64,000 bases of DNA from Fibrobacter succinogenes. GTDB lineage: Bacteria > Fibrobacterota > Fibrobacteria > Fibrobacterales > Fibrobacteraceae. The stretch lies in assembly GCA_902791475.1 (NCBI GenBank), contig CADAWC010000008.1:1-64000 (forward strand), in the 5' to 3' direction. This document shows positions 53,843-62,919 of this stretch, one piece after another (position 1 is the stretch's first letter; every line of letters begins with the position of its first letter). Made by a program: the position numbers and the translations under genes. A model generated the notes under the pieces. It saw nothing but the letters and a program-made list of their open reading frames with translations. It made no database searches and was not told the DNA's origin.

Positions 53843-54292
53843 TTAGTCCCAAACGCTCTTTTTGACAGGAGCCTGGACGGCTGGAGCTTGATTATTGCCT
53901 TGAACATTGGGATTCATTCCGTTAGCGTTGATGCTCATGCAAGTGTACAAGTTGTAAGTCTGTACGCCGTTAATAAAGCATTTGGTCTTGATTTCTTCAT
54001 CGCGGCTGAACTTTGTGCGAGCGACCTGTATTCCGTTGACGTAAAAATCGAAGTTTCCGTTCTTCATGCCTCTAGTGCACTTGCCAATCACATCGACTTT
54101 CTGACCGAACCTGTCCACGTAATGCCATTCAGCGTGGTTCATGTGGTAACCGTCGCAGTTGCAGGGCTTGTACTTGTCAGATTCTTCCTGATATCTGTCA
54201 TACGAGCCAGCGCAAGAACTTAAGAGAAGCGTGGTTGCACAAGCCATCGCGACACAGCACAGTTTCTTGAAAATCTTTTTCGTTTTTATCAT
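53843..54292 (-). CDS. cysteine-rich lipoprotein with toxin-antidote-like MORN-style segment
   Basis: 149 aa from ATG 54292 (GAGG site). Lipobox LLSSC is near residue 26. The mature part contains CNCDGYHMNHAEWHYVDRFG and RGMKNGNFDFYVNGIQVAR, resembling a single MORN-like turn, then a disulphide-capable pair (KTKCFING, LYTCMS) and a Pro/Gln-rich end. Function unknown. It lies between two hairpin leaders, upstream of argH on the same strand. Confidence 0.65.
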   Translation of the reverse strand: MIKTKKIFKKLCCVAMACATTLLLSSCAGSYDRYQEESDKYKPCNCDGYHMNHAEWHYVDRFGQKVDVIGKCTRGMKNGNFDFYVNGIQVARTKFSRDEEIKTKCFINGVQTYNLYTCMSINANGMNPNVQGNNQAPAVQAPVKKSVWD

Positions 54293-54310
54293 ACAAAACC
54301 TCAAATAAAA

Positions 54311-54339
54311 AGCCGTGAAATAATGTTGTTTTCACGGCT
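54311..54339 (-). promoter_or_regulatory. leader hairpin matching the argH leader
   Basis: Perfect 10-bp stem AGCCGTGAAA (54311-54320) and TTTCACGGCT (54330-54339), followed on the minus strand by TTTTTATTTGAGG and the start. The flanks TTTATCTTTAGCCG and CGGCTTTTT-ATTTGAGGTTT are shared with the argH leader, so the region was duplicated. TATCTTTA at its 5' side may be a promoter box. Confidence 0.55.
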
Positions 54340-54363
54340 AAAGATAAAAAATATTATTTGCTG

Positions 54364-55386
54364 TTAGATACCAAAGCCGAGGCCCAAGCTGAACTTAAAT
54401 CCGTTGATATAGTAGTTCTTGGTTATGACTTGAGTATTCATGCCGTAATCTCCGACCTTTTGATCTCTATATTCGACAAACGGAGATTCAAAGAAGTCCG
54501 CAAAGTACTTGACCTGTGCAATGAACATCACGCGGCTAGCACGGTTGAGGATCACACCACCGCCAATTTCGCCGGTAAGGCCACTAGAGACCACTTCGTC
54601 GTCTTCGTCATAATAGCGATAGGTGTCGAGTTCGACGCTGCGTCTGCTGTAAGCGAGACCGCCGCCGATAAACGGAGTGATGTTCTTGGTGCCAAATGGG
54701 TAGTAGGCAGAGAGAGTTAAGCCAGAAAGGGTCGGTCTATGAGTTTTCTTGGAATCGATATTGTTGATAGACCAGTCGAAGCCGAACAAGCAGTTTCTGG
54801 CATCGTAGAGCACGAATAACCCAAAACCACCTTCAAATTTTGCATTGGGATTGACCGGAACCATACTTGTAATCTGGCCACCGATATAAGAGGACATGCT
54901 CTTCTTTTTGCGGGTCTTCGTTTCCTGTTCGGTCACGGAGTAAATATCATCGTCATCGGTAGCCTTCTTGTCTGTACCGATGTTACGGGCAACGCGCTGG
55001 ATAATCGGGTCAAAATCGTCCGGATTCTTTGCTTTAAGGCGGTCGCTCCAGACGGCGGTTTCGTTGTTTACGTCATAAAGCTTGAAAGAGGTGATGACGT
55101 TTTCGCCGAGGCGGGTGAATTCGGCAATGATGAACTTGGAGCAGTTCTTTTCGATTGCCTTCTTGTTGGCGGCAACGCGGTCGCCAGCCTTGACGGAGTC
55201 TTGTTCGGTGTAGTTTAGCAAGATGAAGTTCTTGTTATCTTCGATATAGGTGTTGAGGAGTTTTTCGGCAGGCAATGCGAAATTCTCGTTTAACCCGATC
55301 ATGTTGAACGGAGCCATATAGACTCGTTCGGTAGCGTAAATTGATGCTGCAAGAGCAAGAGATGCCGCTAAGATTTTTTTGATCAT
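54364..55386 (-). CDS. exported protein with C-terminal outer-membrane beta-barrel
   Basis: 340 aa with signal peptide (MIKKILAASLALAASIYA). Residues about 25-150 form an alpha/beta domain (NFILLNYTEQDSV, KFIIAEFTRLGENVITSFKL) like those of curli-G/TolB-N-type lipoproteins. Residues about 165-340 form a barrel with SYIGGQITSMVPVNP, PFIGGGLAYSRRSVEL and the closing strand FKFSLGLGFGI. Function unknown. It has a 200-nt leader region with a long hairpin at 55414-55457. Confidence 0.65.
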   Translation of the reverse strand: MIKKILAASLALAASIYATERVYMAPFNMIGLNENFALPAEKLLNTYIEDNKNFILLNYTEQDSVKAGDRVAANKKAIEKNCSKFIIAEFTRLGENVITSFKLYDVNNETAVWSDRLKAKNPDDFDPIIQRVARNIGTDKKATDDDDIYSVTEQETKTRKKKSMSSYIGGQITSMVPVNPNAKFEGGFGLFVLYDARNCLFGFDWSINNIDSKKTHRPTLSGLTLSAYYPFGTKNITPFIGGGLAYSRRSVELDTYRYYDEDDEVVSSGLTGEIGGGVILNRASRVMFIAQVKYFADFFESPFVEYRDQKVGDYGMNTQVITKNYYINGFKFSLGLGFGI

Positions 55387-55413
55387 ATTGCTAGTCCTCG
55401 TTTATACTCGTTA

Positions 55414-55457
55414 AACTTTACATAAGACTGCCTAAATGAGCAGCCCTGTGTAAAGTT
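55414..55457 (-). promoter_or_regulatory. long 5'-leader hairpin of the barrel-protein gene
   Basis: AACTTTACA (55414-55422) and TGTAAAGTT (55449-55457) are perfect 9-bp arms; the inner bases continue the stem (GACTGC against GCAGCC with wobble pairs) to a loop around CTAAATGA. It ends 27 nt before the start codon and has no T-run, so a stability or translation-control element is more likely than a terminator. Confidence 0.5.
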
Positions 55458-55588
55458 CATGAGCGATTGTTCTTACATATAATTTAGCAAAAGTAAGGAA
55501 AAAATAAAAGAACTTTTTTGCCTAAAATGTAAAATAAACGATAATCTGAGAATATATGGGGCTGATTTGCAAAAATAAGTGATAATAT

Positions 55589-56365
55589 TCACTTGTTTGG
55601 AAGTTCTGCCTCGAGAATATCCTTCATTTTTTTCGTGAGAACGATAGCACTTTTGGTCATAGGGACGTCCTCAAATTCCTTTACCGAAATCGGATCGAGG
55701 ACCTTAAGGTTGTACTGGTAGCGTTCTGTGGGGTGGTACTGCAATATTTTATCGTGTTTGCGGATGCCAATTTTTTCATTCCCGCCAAAGAAAACAGGAA
55801 TTATATCATTTTTTGAGTAAAGAGCAAATCTGGCAGCACCTTTCTTAAATTCCCAAGGCTCATTGGGTTTTGAACGGGTACCTTCTGGGAAAATGATGAG
55901 GTTATTGCCCTCTTCCATCGATTTTTTGGCAAGTTCTAGCTGATCGTCGAAAGGAATGTTGTTTGGAATATAGAGGTTTCTGATAATCAGTGAAACAAAT
56001 TTGTTCTTGACGAGATCGCCTTTGACAATGCAATCGGCGTTGGGGACGAGCGAAAACAAGATGACAACATCGAGGATGGAGGGGTGGTTTGCGATGACGA
56101 CTTTGGAACGGAGTTTGGCGAGGGCTTCCTTGTTTTCGACGTTTACGCGGATGCAGCCGATAAAGCTGATGATTTTGATGTAAATGATGAAAAATAAATG
56201 ATTTAGCTTGCGTGCTATGGTCTTGAATCGTTTTTCTGAAAAGCCGGCAAAAACGTGCATAATCGGGAAACCGAATAGCGCAACTAGAAGGCTAAACGAG
56301 CCAAAAAGTGCAAAACTGAACAGTTTGACGATAATATGCCAGACGTAGCAAATCTTTTGAATCAT
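55589..56365 (-). CDS. lysophospholipid-type acyltransferase (PlsC family) of the polyene cluster
   Basis: 258-aa membrane-associated 1-acyl-glycerol-phosphate acyltransferase fold. It has an N-terminal helix (residues 10-35), the catalytic block VIANHPSILDVVILFS with NHxxxxD (NHPSILD), and the FPEGTRSKPNEPWEFKKGA glycerophosphate-binding block. In aryl polyene clusters such an enzyme attaches the polyene or a fatty acid to a lipid anchor (inference). Third of three minus-strand genes. Confidence 0.85.
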   Translation of the reverse strand: MIQKICYVWHIIVKLFSFALFGSFSLLVALFGFPIMHVFAGFSEKRFKTIARKLNHLFFIIYIKIISFIGCIRVNVENKEALAKLRSKVVIANHPSILDVVILFSLVPNADCIVKGDLVKNKFVSLIIRNLYIPNNIPFDDQLELAKKSMEEGNNLIIFPEGTRSKPNEPWEFKKGAARFALYSKNDIIPVFFGGNEKIGIRKHDKILQYHPTERYQYNLKVLDPISVKEFEDVPMTKSAIVLTKKMKDILEAELPNK

Positions 56366-56370
56366 CGGGG

Positions 56371-57063
56371 CTAATTCCTTTGCATATCGATAGCGCAGAG
56401 AAATGCTATCGCCTGTTCTGCGGCGGTGTCGAAATTGTTCTGCAACATCTTAAGCTGTGCAAGCTGGCTTGATACATCGACGTTTTTAAGCGCTGAGTCT
56501 GCCTTAGATTCATCGGTGGTCAGTCTGAGGGCTAGTGCGCAAACGGCGTTCGGGTAGGGGACGCCTGCAACAGGTGCGTAAGTTTCGGGAATCAGTTCGT
56601 CTGCAAAGATAAACGTGCGGGTGTCATTAGGCTCGTTTTCGAGGGCGGCTAAGCAGTCAGTCAGTCCTGTTGTGAATGCGTCTTTTCCAGAAAAAACGGC
56701 GGAGTAGCCCGCTGTATTTGTTTCGAGAATGGAGGCGTTTGCAACAGCAGCGTTAAATACGGAAAGGCTGAAATGTGCGGGTGAGACCGTTCCCGTGTCA
56801 ATGAGCGTTTGTGAAATTTTCAACTGCTGGCTGATTTCGCCAAATTGCGATGCAAATGTGACTTTGCAGGGGGGGAGCTTGTTTCCATCCTTGTCTCGAG
56901 AAACCTGGTCACTGACGAGAACGACCATACGAGAAATGTAGCTCAAACGACGTCTTGTGAGCATCGGGACAAATGAAACATCGGGCTTTGGTTTTGCCTC
57001 TGTCGGTACAAAACTTGCAATCTTTTCGATATAGATTTTGGGATGAGTGGTGTTGTCTGACAT
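56371..57063 (-). CDS. beta-ketoacyl-synthase-like protein, N-terminal domain type
   Basis: 230 aa, about half a ketosynthase. The pattern of the Ketoacyl-synt_2 proteins found in aryl polyene clusters is visible: TRRRLSYISRMVVLVSDQV, TFASQFGEISQQLKI, PAHFSLSVFNAAVANASI and VPYPNAVCALALRL. There is no catalytic Cys in the usual nucleophile elbow, so it may be a chain-length or partner subunit. It lies 2 nt after the methyltransferase gene. Confidence 0.8.
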   Translation of the reverse strand: MSDNTTHPKIYIEKIASFVPTEAKPKPDVSFVPMLTRRRLSYISRMVVLVSDQVSRDKDGNKLPPCKVTFASQFGEISQQLKISQTLIDTGTVSPAHFSLSVFNAAVANASILETNTAGYSAVFSGKDAFTTGLTDCLAALENEPNDTRTFIFADELIPETYAPVAGVPYPNAVCALALRLTTDESKADSALKNVDVSSQLAQLKMLQNNFDTAAEQAIAFLCAIDMQRN

Positions 57064-57065
57064 GG

Positions 57066-58163
57066 TTATGCTTGCTTTATGCGGAAACGGAGGAGGGAAT
57101 GTGTACTTGGACCAAGGTTGTGGTGAGCCTCTTTGAGTTCGAAGCCCGCGCTTTCTATGGCGTTTTTGAGTTCGGCATAGCGGTACATTTTGCTGTTGCC
57201 ATTGGCGATACAGGTAAAGTAGAGTGATGTTGCCTGTAATGAATAGGCCGCCGCTTCAAAGCGTTGCTTGTCCCAAAGAGTTTCCAATACGTAGATATCT
57301 GTTTCTGGCGTGATTGCCTTGCGTATTTTCGTCAAAATCAGTTTAATCTGGTCCAGTGAAAAACAATCCAGGAACTGGCTCATCCAGACGACGTCTGCAC
57401 CTTGAGGGAATTCGGTGGCGTTGTCGAGGACGTTACAAGGGATGGTGTCGATACGGTCGGCAAAGCCTGCTTCTTTAGCGTTCTTTTCGGCGACTGCGGT
57501 CTGACCAGGGAGGTCGATGATGGAAACCTTGACATCCTTGTTGTACTTGCAACAGGAGATTGCCCATTTGGCGGTATTTCCGCCGATATCAAACAGGTGT
57601 TGGATCGGCTTTTCGAATACAATGGAGAGGGCGTCGGGAAAGGATTGGTCCGAATAGAAATGGTCAAAGCCGAACCAGCTCTTTTTTTGCTGATCTGTAA
57701 GCTTAGATAATCCTTCGTATACGGTTTTCCACGGTCCGAGATGCGGGAGTCCTGCGGGCTTGTCTTCACGGATGGATTCTTCCAGATTTTCTGCACCGCG
57801 GTAGCAGATATTTTGCGAAAAATCCATATTTACTCGAGTCATTTCATCAAACAAGAGAAAAAAGCCGATTTTCCCGAGCGTAAAACGTTCCTTGTTATCT
57901 TCGGAATCCTTGTTGATTTTGACAACTCCCATGCCAAGTCCCATCTCGACAAGAACCTTGACACCGTATTCCGAAACGCCTGTTTTTTGCGAAAGCTCCG
58001 AAATCGTTATGCCTTTTTTGCGGGCGTTGCTGATTTCGCCAAGAATTCCCATGTTCTTAAGTGCGCGGATTGCCTGAAAACTTAGTGGGGAAAAAGCAAT
58101 CTTTTGTGCTTCGAATTTGGCGTTCACTGCATCAATGGAGTCGTCTTTGTAAAATTCAAACAT
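57066..58163 (-). CDS. SAM-dependent methyltransferase of the polyene cluster
   Basis: 365 aa of the plant-type O-methyltransferase family. The N-terminal winged-helix dimerisation domain (about 20-100) contains KKGITISELSQKTGVSEYG. The Rossmann domain has LFDIGGNTAKWAISC (SAM loop), VSIIDLPGQTAVAEKNAKE and DVVWMSQFLDCFS. It is likely to methylate the aromatic head or ring of the polyene. First gene of the minus branch; it shares a 103-nt promoter region with the ACP genes. Confidence 0.85.
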   Translation of the reverse strand: MFEFYKDDSIDAVNAKFEAQKIAFSPLSFQAIRALKNMGILGEISNARKKGITISELSQKTGVSEYGVKVLVEMGLGMGVVKINKDSEDNKERFTLGKIGFFLLFDEMTRVNMDFSQNICYRGAENLEESIREDKPAGLPHLGPWKTVYEGLSKLTDQQKKSWFGFDHFYSDQSFPDALSIVFEKPIQHLFDIGGNTAKWAISCCKYNKDVKVSIIDLPGQTAVAEKNAKEAGFADRIDTIPCNVLDNATEFPQGADVVWMSQFLDCFSLDQIKLILTKIRKAITPETDIYVLETLWDKQRFEAAAYSLQATSLYFTCIANGNSKMYRYAELKNAIESAGFELKEAHHNLGPSTHSLLRFRIKQA

Positions 58164-58266
58164 TTTAACAATTACAAAATGGAAGTTTTATATGTTGTAA
58201 ATTAATATAAAATTAATTTTCTATATTGCGGTACGTGACATAAAGATTAATTAAGGATAAAAACAC
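58164..58266. promoter_or_regulatory. divergent promoter region of the polyene cluster
   Basis: 103 nt, very AT-rich, between the methyltransferase and first ACP starts. TTTTCTATATTGCGG (about 58217-58231) resembles the promoter boxes of this window (TATATTGC against TAnnTTTG) for the plus branch. AATTAATATAAAATTAATT is an inverted repeat that could bind a regulator. Confidence 0.4.
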
Positions 58267-58542
58267 ATGTCCGATTTGAACAACCGCATTAAGGATGTCA
58301 TCATTGAATCCTTGGAATTGGAAGATATCACACCTGATGATATCGTAGATTCTGCTCCGATTTTTGGCAAGAACGAAAAGGGTGAAGGTCTTGGCCTGGA
58401 TTCCATCGACGCTCTAGAACTGGGTATTGCCATCAAGGAAAAGTTTGGTGTCACTTTTTCAACGGTAAAAGAAGAAACGAAGAAGCATTTTGCTTCTGTA
58501 GATGCTCTTGCCGCTTATATTTCTGAACATTCTAAGGGTTGA
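58267..58542 (+). CDS. acyl carrier protein, first copy
   Basis: 91-aa carrier protein. The phosphopantetheine Ser is residue 46 in GLGLDSIDALELGI. AAGGA lies 10 nt before ATG. The insertion GKNEKGEG before the Ser motif is typical of aryl polyene ACPs. It is 3 nt before the second ACP. Confidence 0.9.
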   Translation: MSDLNNRIKDVIIESLELEDITPDDIVDSAPIFGKNEKGEGLGLDSIDALELGIAIKEKFGVTFSTVKEETKKHFASVDALAAYISEHSKG

Positions 58543-58545
58543 TTT

Positions 58546-58800
58546 ATGGAAAAACAGGAAATTTTTGAAAAAATCAAGGCTGCTCTTATCGAAGATTTCG
58601 ATATTGACGAAGCAAAGCTCGTGCCGGAAGCCAAACTTTACGAAGACTTGGAACTGGATAGCATTGATGCCGTTGACTTGATTGTCAAGTTGAAGTCCTT
58701 TTTGCCGAAAAACATTGATCCGGAAGTGTTTAAGGCCGTTCGCACGTTGCAGGATGTGGTGGACGCTATCTACAACTTGATCCACTCGGAAAGCAAGTAA
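58546..58800 (+). CDS. acyl carrier protein, second copy
   Basis: 84-aa carrier protein, Ser39 in YEDLELDSIDAVDLIV. It differs from the first ACP over the whole length, suggesting different partners (starter loading and elongation). The TAA overlaps the next ATG (TAATG). Confidence 0.9.
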   Translation: MEKQEIFEKIKAALIEDFDIDEAKLVPEAKLYEDLELDSIDAVDLIVKLKSFLPKNIDPEVFKAVRTLQDVVDAIYNLIHSESK

Positions 58801-61148
58801 TGAAATCAATCGCGGGAAAGGTTCTCTTTACCGCAATTTCTGTTCTGTACCCGTTAATCGTTTATTGCGGGTTAGAATTTTGGGGGCTCTCGCCAAGGCG
58901 ATTGAGCCTCTTGCTTTTATCGCTTGCGTTTTTTCATTTTCTAAACTTTACGCACAATTCGTCAAAGTTGGACCGCTTGCGCATGGCTGTGCTTATTGCA
59001 CTTGTGCTTGTGTGCGCGGTTATTGCATTTTTTGCAGATAACATTTTATTTGTCAAGTTTTATCCAGTGCTTGTCAACTTGAGTTTGCTTGTGTTTTTTG
59101 GATTTACGCTTTGGCGGACTCCGAGTTTTGCGTTCCGCATGGCAATGCTTGGGAATAAAAATCTGATAAATTCTCCGTCGTTAAAATCGGTGGAACGCTA
59201 TTGCAATAAGGTTACTTTGGCGTGGTGTGTTTTTTTTGTTGTGAATACATCCATTTCAACAACCACTGTTTTTATTGGGTCTGATAAAGTTTGGTCGTTA
59301 TATAACGGATTAATTTCCTACATTTTAGTTGGAATTTTTTTTACAGTGGAATTTGGGATTCGAAAAATGGTGCAGAGCAAAATGCAGTCATACGTTCCTG
59401 TATGTGATTTGGAACAGGATTCTCGCCCGGATGGAGCGCTTGTCGCCGAAGGCAAGACCTGGGGCGATTTCGTGAGCGATGTTTCCAAGGTGCGTTATTA
59501 CCTTGAAGCTCGTGAAAATACACCGTGGATTTTGCATTGCGAAGATTCGTATTTCTTTACGGTATCGCTTTTGGCGATGCTCCAAAGCGGTCGCAAGGCG
59601 CTTGTGACGGCGAATCGCCAAGATGCGTTTATCAAGGAAATCAAGAAGCCTGAATACGGTTTTTTGACGGATGAGCCTTTTACGGGTGATATCGCAGGAA
59701 TGCCTGCGACGATGATTCAGGATGTGCTCGTTAGTGAAAATGCGCACTGCTCGGATGGTGACAATTCCCGCGAAATTAAGTTCGGCAAGTTCGACAAAAC
59801 TAAGGCTGAAATGGTAATGTACACGTCGGGCACGACGGGAGAGCCAAAGGCCGTGTTCAAATTGTTTATGCAATTTGAAAATGAACTTTTTGAACTCGTG
59901 AAAGTCTTTGGAAACGACTGGGTTGATCGCAAAGTCTTTAGTACTGTAAACCACCATCATATTTACGGCTTGTTGTTTACTGCGCTTTTGCCTATTGCGA
60001 CGGGACTTCCGTTCCGTAGGCATCGTATCGATTTCCCGACTGAACTTGCTAACATTGCGGGGGAGGCTGCGGTTGTGGCTTCGAGCCCAGCGTTCTTGAA
60101 GCGCTTGGCTGCTGAAGCGGATAAGCCGATTGATTTTAAATGCCCGCCGATTATTTATTCTTCGGGTGGCCCGCTCCCTGTGGAGGTGGCTCAAAAAGCA
60201 AGTGAACTCGTTGGCTATTGGCCGATGGAAATTTATGGCAGCACCGAAACAGGTGGCATTGCTTATCGTCAGTCCAAGAATGGCGCTGTTTGGAAACCGT
60301 TTGAAGTTTGCAAAATGAGTGTTGCCGAAAATGGATGCTTGAACATCAAGTCGAGCTACATTTTGGAAGCAGAAGGTTTCACGACGGGGGACTTGGTGGA
60401 CCTCTATGACGACGGTCGTTTCTTGCTCAAGGGACGTTCGGATTCGATTGTGAAAATTGAAGAAAAGCGAATCTCGCTCCCTGAAGTGGAAAATCGCTTG
60501 AAGCAGACAGGCTTGGTTCAAGATGTGCGCGTGGTTCCGATGGTGGGCAAACGCCAGTACTTGGCTGCCGCGATTGTGCTGAACGAGGCTGGGCGTGAAA
60601 AGTTTGCGGGCTTACCGAAACTTGCCATCAATAATTATTTCCATGATTATTTGCTCCAGTTTATAGAGAATACCGTTTCTCCAAAGAAGTGGCGCTATCT
60701 TGAAGAATTGCCGCAGAATACCGAAGGTAAAATCCGCATGCGCGATATCCAGGCTTTGTTTAATTTGCCTGAAAGTCCGAACTTTAAGATTTTGAAGTTC
60801 CGTCGTGAACCGGGGGCTTTGACGGCAAAGCTTTTGTTCCCGGCAACGAGCGATTACTATGATGGACATTTCCCGGAGTTCAAGTTGCTCCCGGCGGTCG
60901 CTCAAGTGGATATGGTGCTTCGCCTTGCCCGAAATTTCTTGGATGTGCCTAAAAAGCTTTCTAAAATTCATCGTACCAAGTTCGCAAGCCCCATTTTGCC
61001 TGATGTTCCTGTGATGCTCAAGGTTTCTTATAATGCTGATGCCGCTAAGGTGACGTTTAGCTTTACAAGTATGCCTGATGCACAAGGTAACGAAAAAATG
61101 CATTCAAGCGGTTCGTTCACGATGAATCCGGAGGAATCCCTTGGCTAA
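58800..61148 (+). CDS. fusion of membrane domain, aryl-acid ligase and thioester dehydratase
   Basis: 782 aa combining three proteins that are separate in many aryl polyene clusters. Residues 1-185 are a COG4648-like membrane part with about six helices. Residues about 200-645 form an AMP-forming ligase with MYTSGTTGEPKAVFK, NHHHIYGLLF and EIYGSTETGGIAYRQ. Residues about 660-782 are a hotdog dehydratase with YYDGHFPEFKLLPAVAQVDM (the HFPxxxLLPAV active-site block). The ligase is expected to load 4-coumarate-like acids on the ACP, and the dehydratase to make the double bonds. The 3' end overlaps the next gene by 8 nt. Confidence 0.88.
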   Translation: MKSIAGKVLFTAISVLYPLIVYCGLEFWGLSPRRLSLLLLSLAFFHFLNFTHNSSKLDRLRMAVLIALVLVCAVIAFFADNILFVKFYPVLVNLSLLVFFGFTLWRTPSFAFRMAMLGNKNLINSPSLKSVERYCNKVTLAWCVFFVVNTSISTTTVFIGSDKVWSLYNGLISYILVGIFFTVEFGIRKMVQSKMQSYVPVCDLEQDSRPDGALVAEGKTWGDFVSDVSKVRYYLEARENTPWILHCEDSYFFTVSLLAMLQSGRKALVTANRQDAFIKEIKKPEYGFLTDEPFTGDIAGMPATMIQDVLVSENAHCSDGDNSREIKFGKFDKTKAEMVMYTSGTTGEPKAVFKLFMQFENELFELVKVFGNDWVDRKVFSTVNHHHIYGLLFTALLPIATGLPFRRHRIDFPTELANIAGEAAVVASSPAFLKRLAAEADKPIDFKCPPIIYSSGGPLPVEVAQKASELVGYWPMEIYGSTETGGIAYRQSKNGAVWKPFEVCKMSVAENGCLNIKSSYILEAEGFTTGDLVDLYDDGRFLLKGRSDSIVKIEEKRISLPEVENRLKQTGLVQDVRVVPMVGKRQYLAAAIVLNEAGREKFAGLPKLAINNYFHDYLLQFIENTVSPKKWRYLEELPQNTEGKIRMRDIQALFNLPESPNFKILKFRREPGALTAKLLFPATSDYYDGHFPEFKLLPAVAQVDMVLRLARNFLDVPKKLSKIHRTKFASPILPDVPVMLKVSYNADAAKVTFSFTSMPDAQGNEKMHSSGSFTMNPEESLG

Positions 61149-61908
61149 AGCTGATGCAAAAAATGTCGATGTTCGACTTTGTGCGATTGTACCTGTGTAC
61201 AGGCACGAAAAGGCGTCCCGAGCTGTTGTCGAAAAGCTTGTTTCTTACAATCTGCCCGTGATTCTTGTTGATGATGGCAATGCTCCTGAAGGCCATGAAA
61301 TTCTGGTGCAAATCACCAAGGAATTTCCGAATGTGGAACTTGTAACGCACAAAGTCAATCGCGGTAAAGGCGGTGCGGTGCGCTCTGGAATGGAAGCTGC
61401 TGTCGCTGCTGGCTATACGCACGCCCTTCAGGTCGATGCCGATGGTCAGCACGATATGGAGGCTATTCCGTTTTTCATGAAGGCGGCGAAAAAGCACCCT
61501 GCTGATATGATTTGTGGATTCCCGCAGTACGATGATTCTGTTCCAAAATCTCGTGAAAACGGCCGTAAGGTCACGAATTTCTGGGTGGCTGTCGAAACGC
61601 TTTCGAAGGACATTCCCGATGCCATGTGCGGTTTTCGCGTGTACCCGCTTGCAACATCTTGGAAAGTGGTTCGCCGTTTCCGTAACAACCGCATGGGCTT
61701 TGATATTGAAATTTTGGTGCGACTCTCTTGGGCTGGCTTAAAGATGCGTTTTTACCCAATCAAGGTAAGTTATCCGGAAGACGGAGTTTCGAACTTTAGA
61801 ATGTTCCATGACAATGTCGCCATTTCGCTCACGCATTCGATGCTCTTCTTTGGCATGTTGATTCGACTGCCTTTGATTCTGGCTCGCCGTCTGTTTAAAA
61901 AGAAATAA
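61141..61908 (+). CDS. family 2 glycosyltransferase of the polyene cluster
   Basis: 255 aa, TTG start at 61141 preceded by GGAGG (7 nt), overlapping the fusion gene. GT-A fold motifs are VPVYRHEKASRAVVEKL, VILVDDGNAPEG, NRGKGGAVRSGM and the metal-binding QVDADGQHDMEA. A hydrophobic C-terminus (MLFFGMLIRLPLILARRLF) suggests membrane association. In these clusters it is thought to add sugar to the lipid anchor; the substrate is not visible. Confidence 0.87.
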   Translation: MAKADAKNVDVRLCAIVPVYRHEKASRAVVEKLVSYNLPVILVDDGNAPEGHEILVQITKEFPNVELVTHKVNRGKGGAVRSGMEAAVAAGYTHALQVDADGQHDMEAIPFFMKAAKKHPADMICGFPQYDDSVPKSRENGRKVTNFWVAVETLSKDIPDAMCGFRVYPLATSWKVVRRFRNNRMGFDIEILVRLSWAGLKMRFYPIKVSYPEDGVSNFRMFHDNVAISLTHSMLFFGMLIRLPLILARRLFKKK

Positions 61909-61909
61909 C

Positions 61910-62905
61910 ATGGACGCGAATACCCCAAATTTGAATACAAATGATGTCTTGAAGGCGCATTGGGCGGACATCAAGGAAGTGGGCGGTAGCATGTGGCATT
62001 TCCGCTTTATGCTTTGGATGGTATGTCATCTGCCGCTGTTCATGGTCGAAATCATTACGGCTGTGGTTTGCTTCTTCTTTTGGCTGGGAGCGAAGCCTGT
62101 TCGTGTTCGTTCTAAAGTTTATCTGGAACATGTGTTCAAGGCGAATGGGAAACGCGTTGATTTATTGGGGACGTATAAGCATATCTATTCATTTGCCCTT
62201 TCGATGATGGAAAAGTTGCTTGGCTGGAAGGGGGCTATCAAGCTGAACCAAATTGAAACGCGAAATGATGATTTGCATTCGTTGATGGACGGTTTCGAAA
62301 ATGGGCAAGGCGCTTTTGCCATTTGTTCACATTTAGGGAATATGGAAATGCTTCGTTCGTTGACTGGGTATGGCGAATACATGACGAAGCGAAAGTTTGA
62401 AGTTTTCCCGGTACTTGATTTTTCGGTAACTTCAAAATTTAACAGCCTCTTGCGTGAATTGAATCCAGAATTGATGGACCATGTAGTGGATGCAAACCGC
62501 ATAGATGTGAATACTGCGGTGTGGATGAAAGAACAAATTCACAATGGCAACTTCGTTGTAATCGCTGGGGATCGCACGTCTGCCAATTCGAGAAATCGCG
62601 TGATAGAAACAACGTTTTTAGGGGAAACTGCAAATTTCCCGGAAGGCGCGTTTTCATTGGCGGGCATCCTTGATGCTCCTGTTTATTTCATTTTTGCGGT
62701 TCGCAAACACGATTTTAATATCCGCTCTGCATATGAAATGCATGTGGTGCGGGCTAAAACGTCTTTGGACTGCTCACGTAAAGAGCGGCCGGAGCGTTTG
62801 AAAAAGCTTTTGCAGGAATACACTGAGTTGTTGGAAAGGCTGTGCAAAGAACATCCTTATCAGTGGTACAATTTCTACAACTTTTGGGAAAGATTAGAAA
62901 AATAG
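61910..62905 (+). CDS. LpxL/HtrB-like lipid acyltransferase of the polyene cluster
   Basis: 331 aa of the lauroyl-acyltransferase family. It has an N-terminal membrane helix (about 40-65, MLWMVCHLPLFMVEIITAVV), HxxxxE catalytic motif in CSHLGNMEML, and VIAGDRTSAN with FPEGAFSLAGI. It starts 1 nt after the glycosyltransferase stop. GT2 and acyltransferase are a single fused protein in some other aryl polyene clusters; here they are separate. Confidence 0.87.
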   Translation: MDANTPNLNTNDVLKAHWADIKEVGGSMWHFRFMLWMVCHLPLFMVEIITAVVCFFFWLGAKPVRVRSKVYLEHVFKANGKRVDLLGTYKHIYSFALSMMEKLLGWKGAIKLNQIETRNDDLHSLMDGFENGQGAFAICSHLGNMEMLRSLTGYGEYMTKRKFEVFPVLDFSVTSKFNSLLRELNPELMDHVVDANRIDVNTAVWMKEQIHNGNFVVIAGDRTSANSRNRVIETTFLGETANFPEGAFSLAGILDAPVYFIFAVRKHDFNIRSAYEMHVVRAKTSLDCSRKERPERLKKLLQEYTELLERLCKEHPYQWYNFYNFWERLEK

Positions 62906-62919
62906 GTGGAGACAATCTC

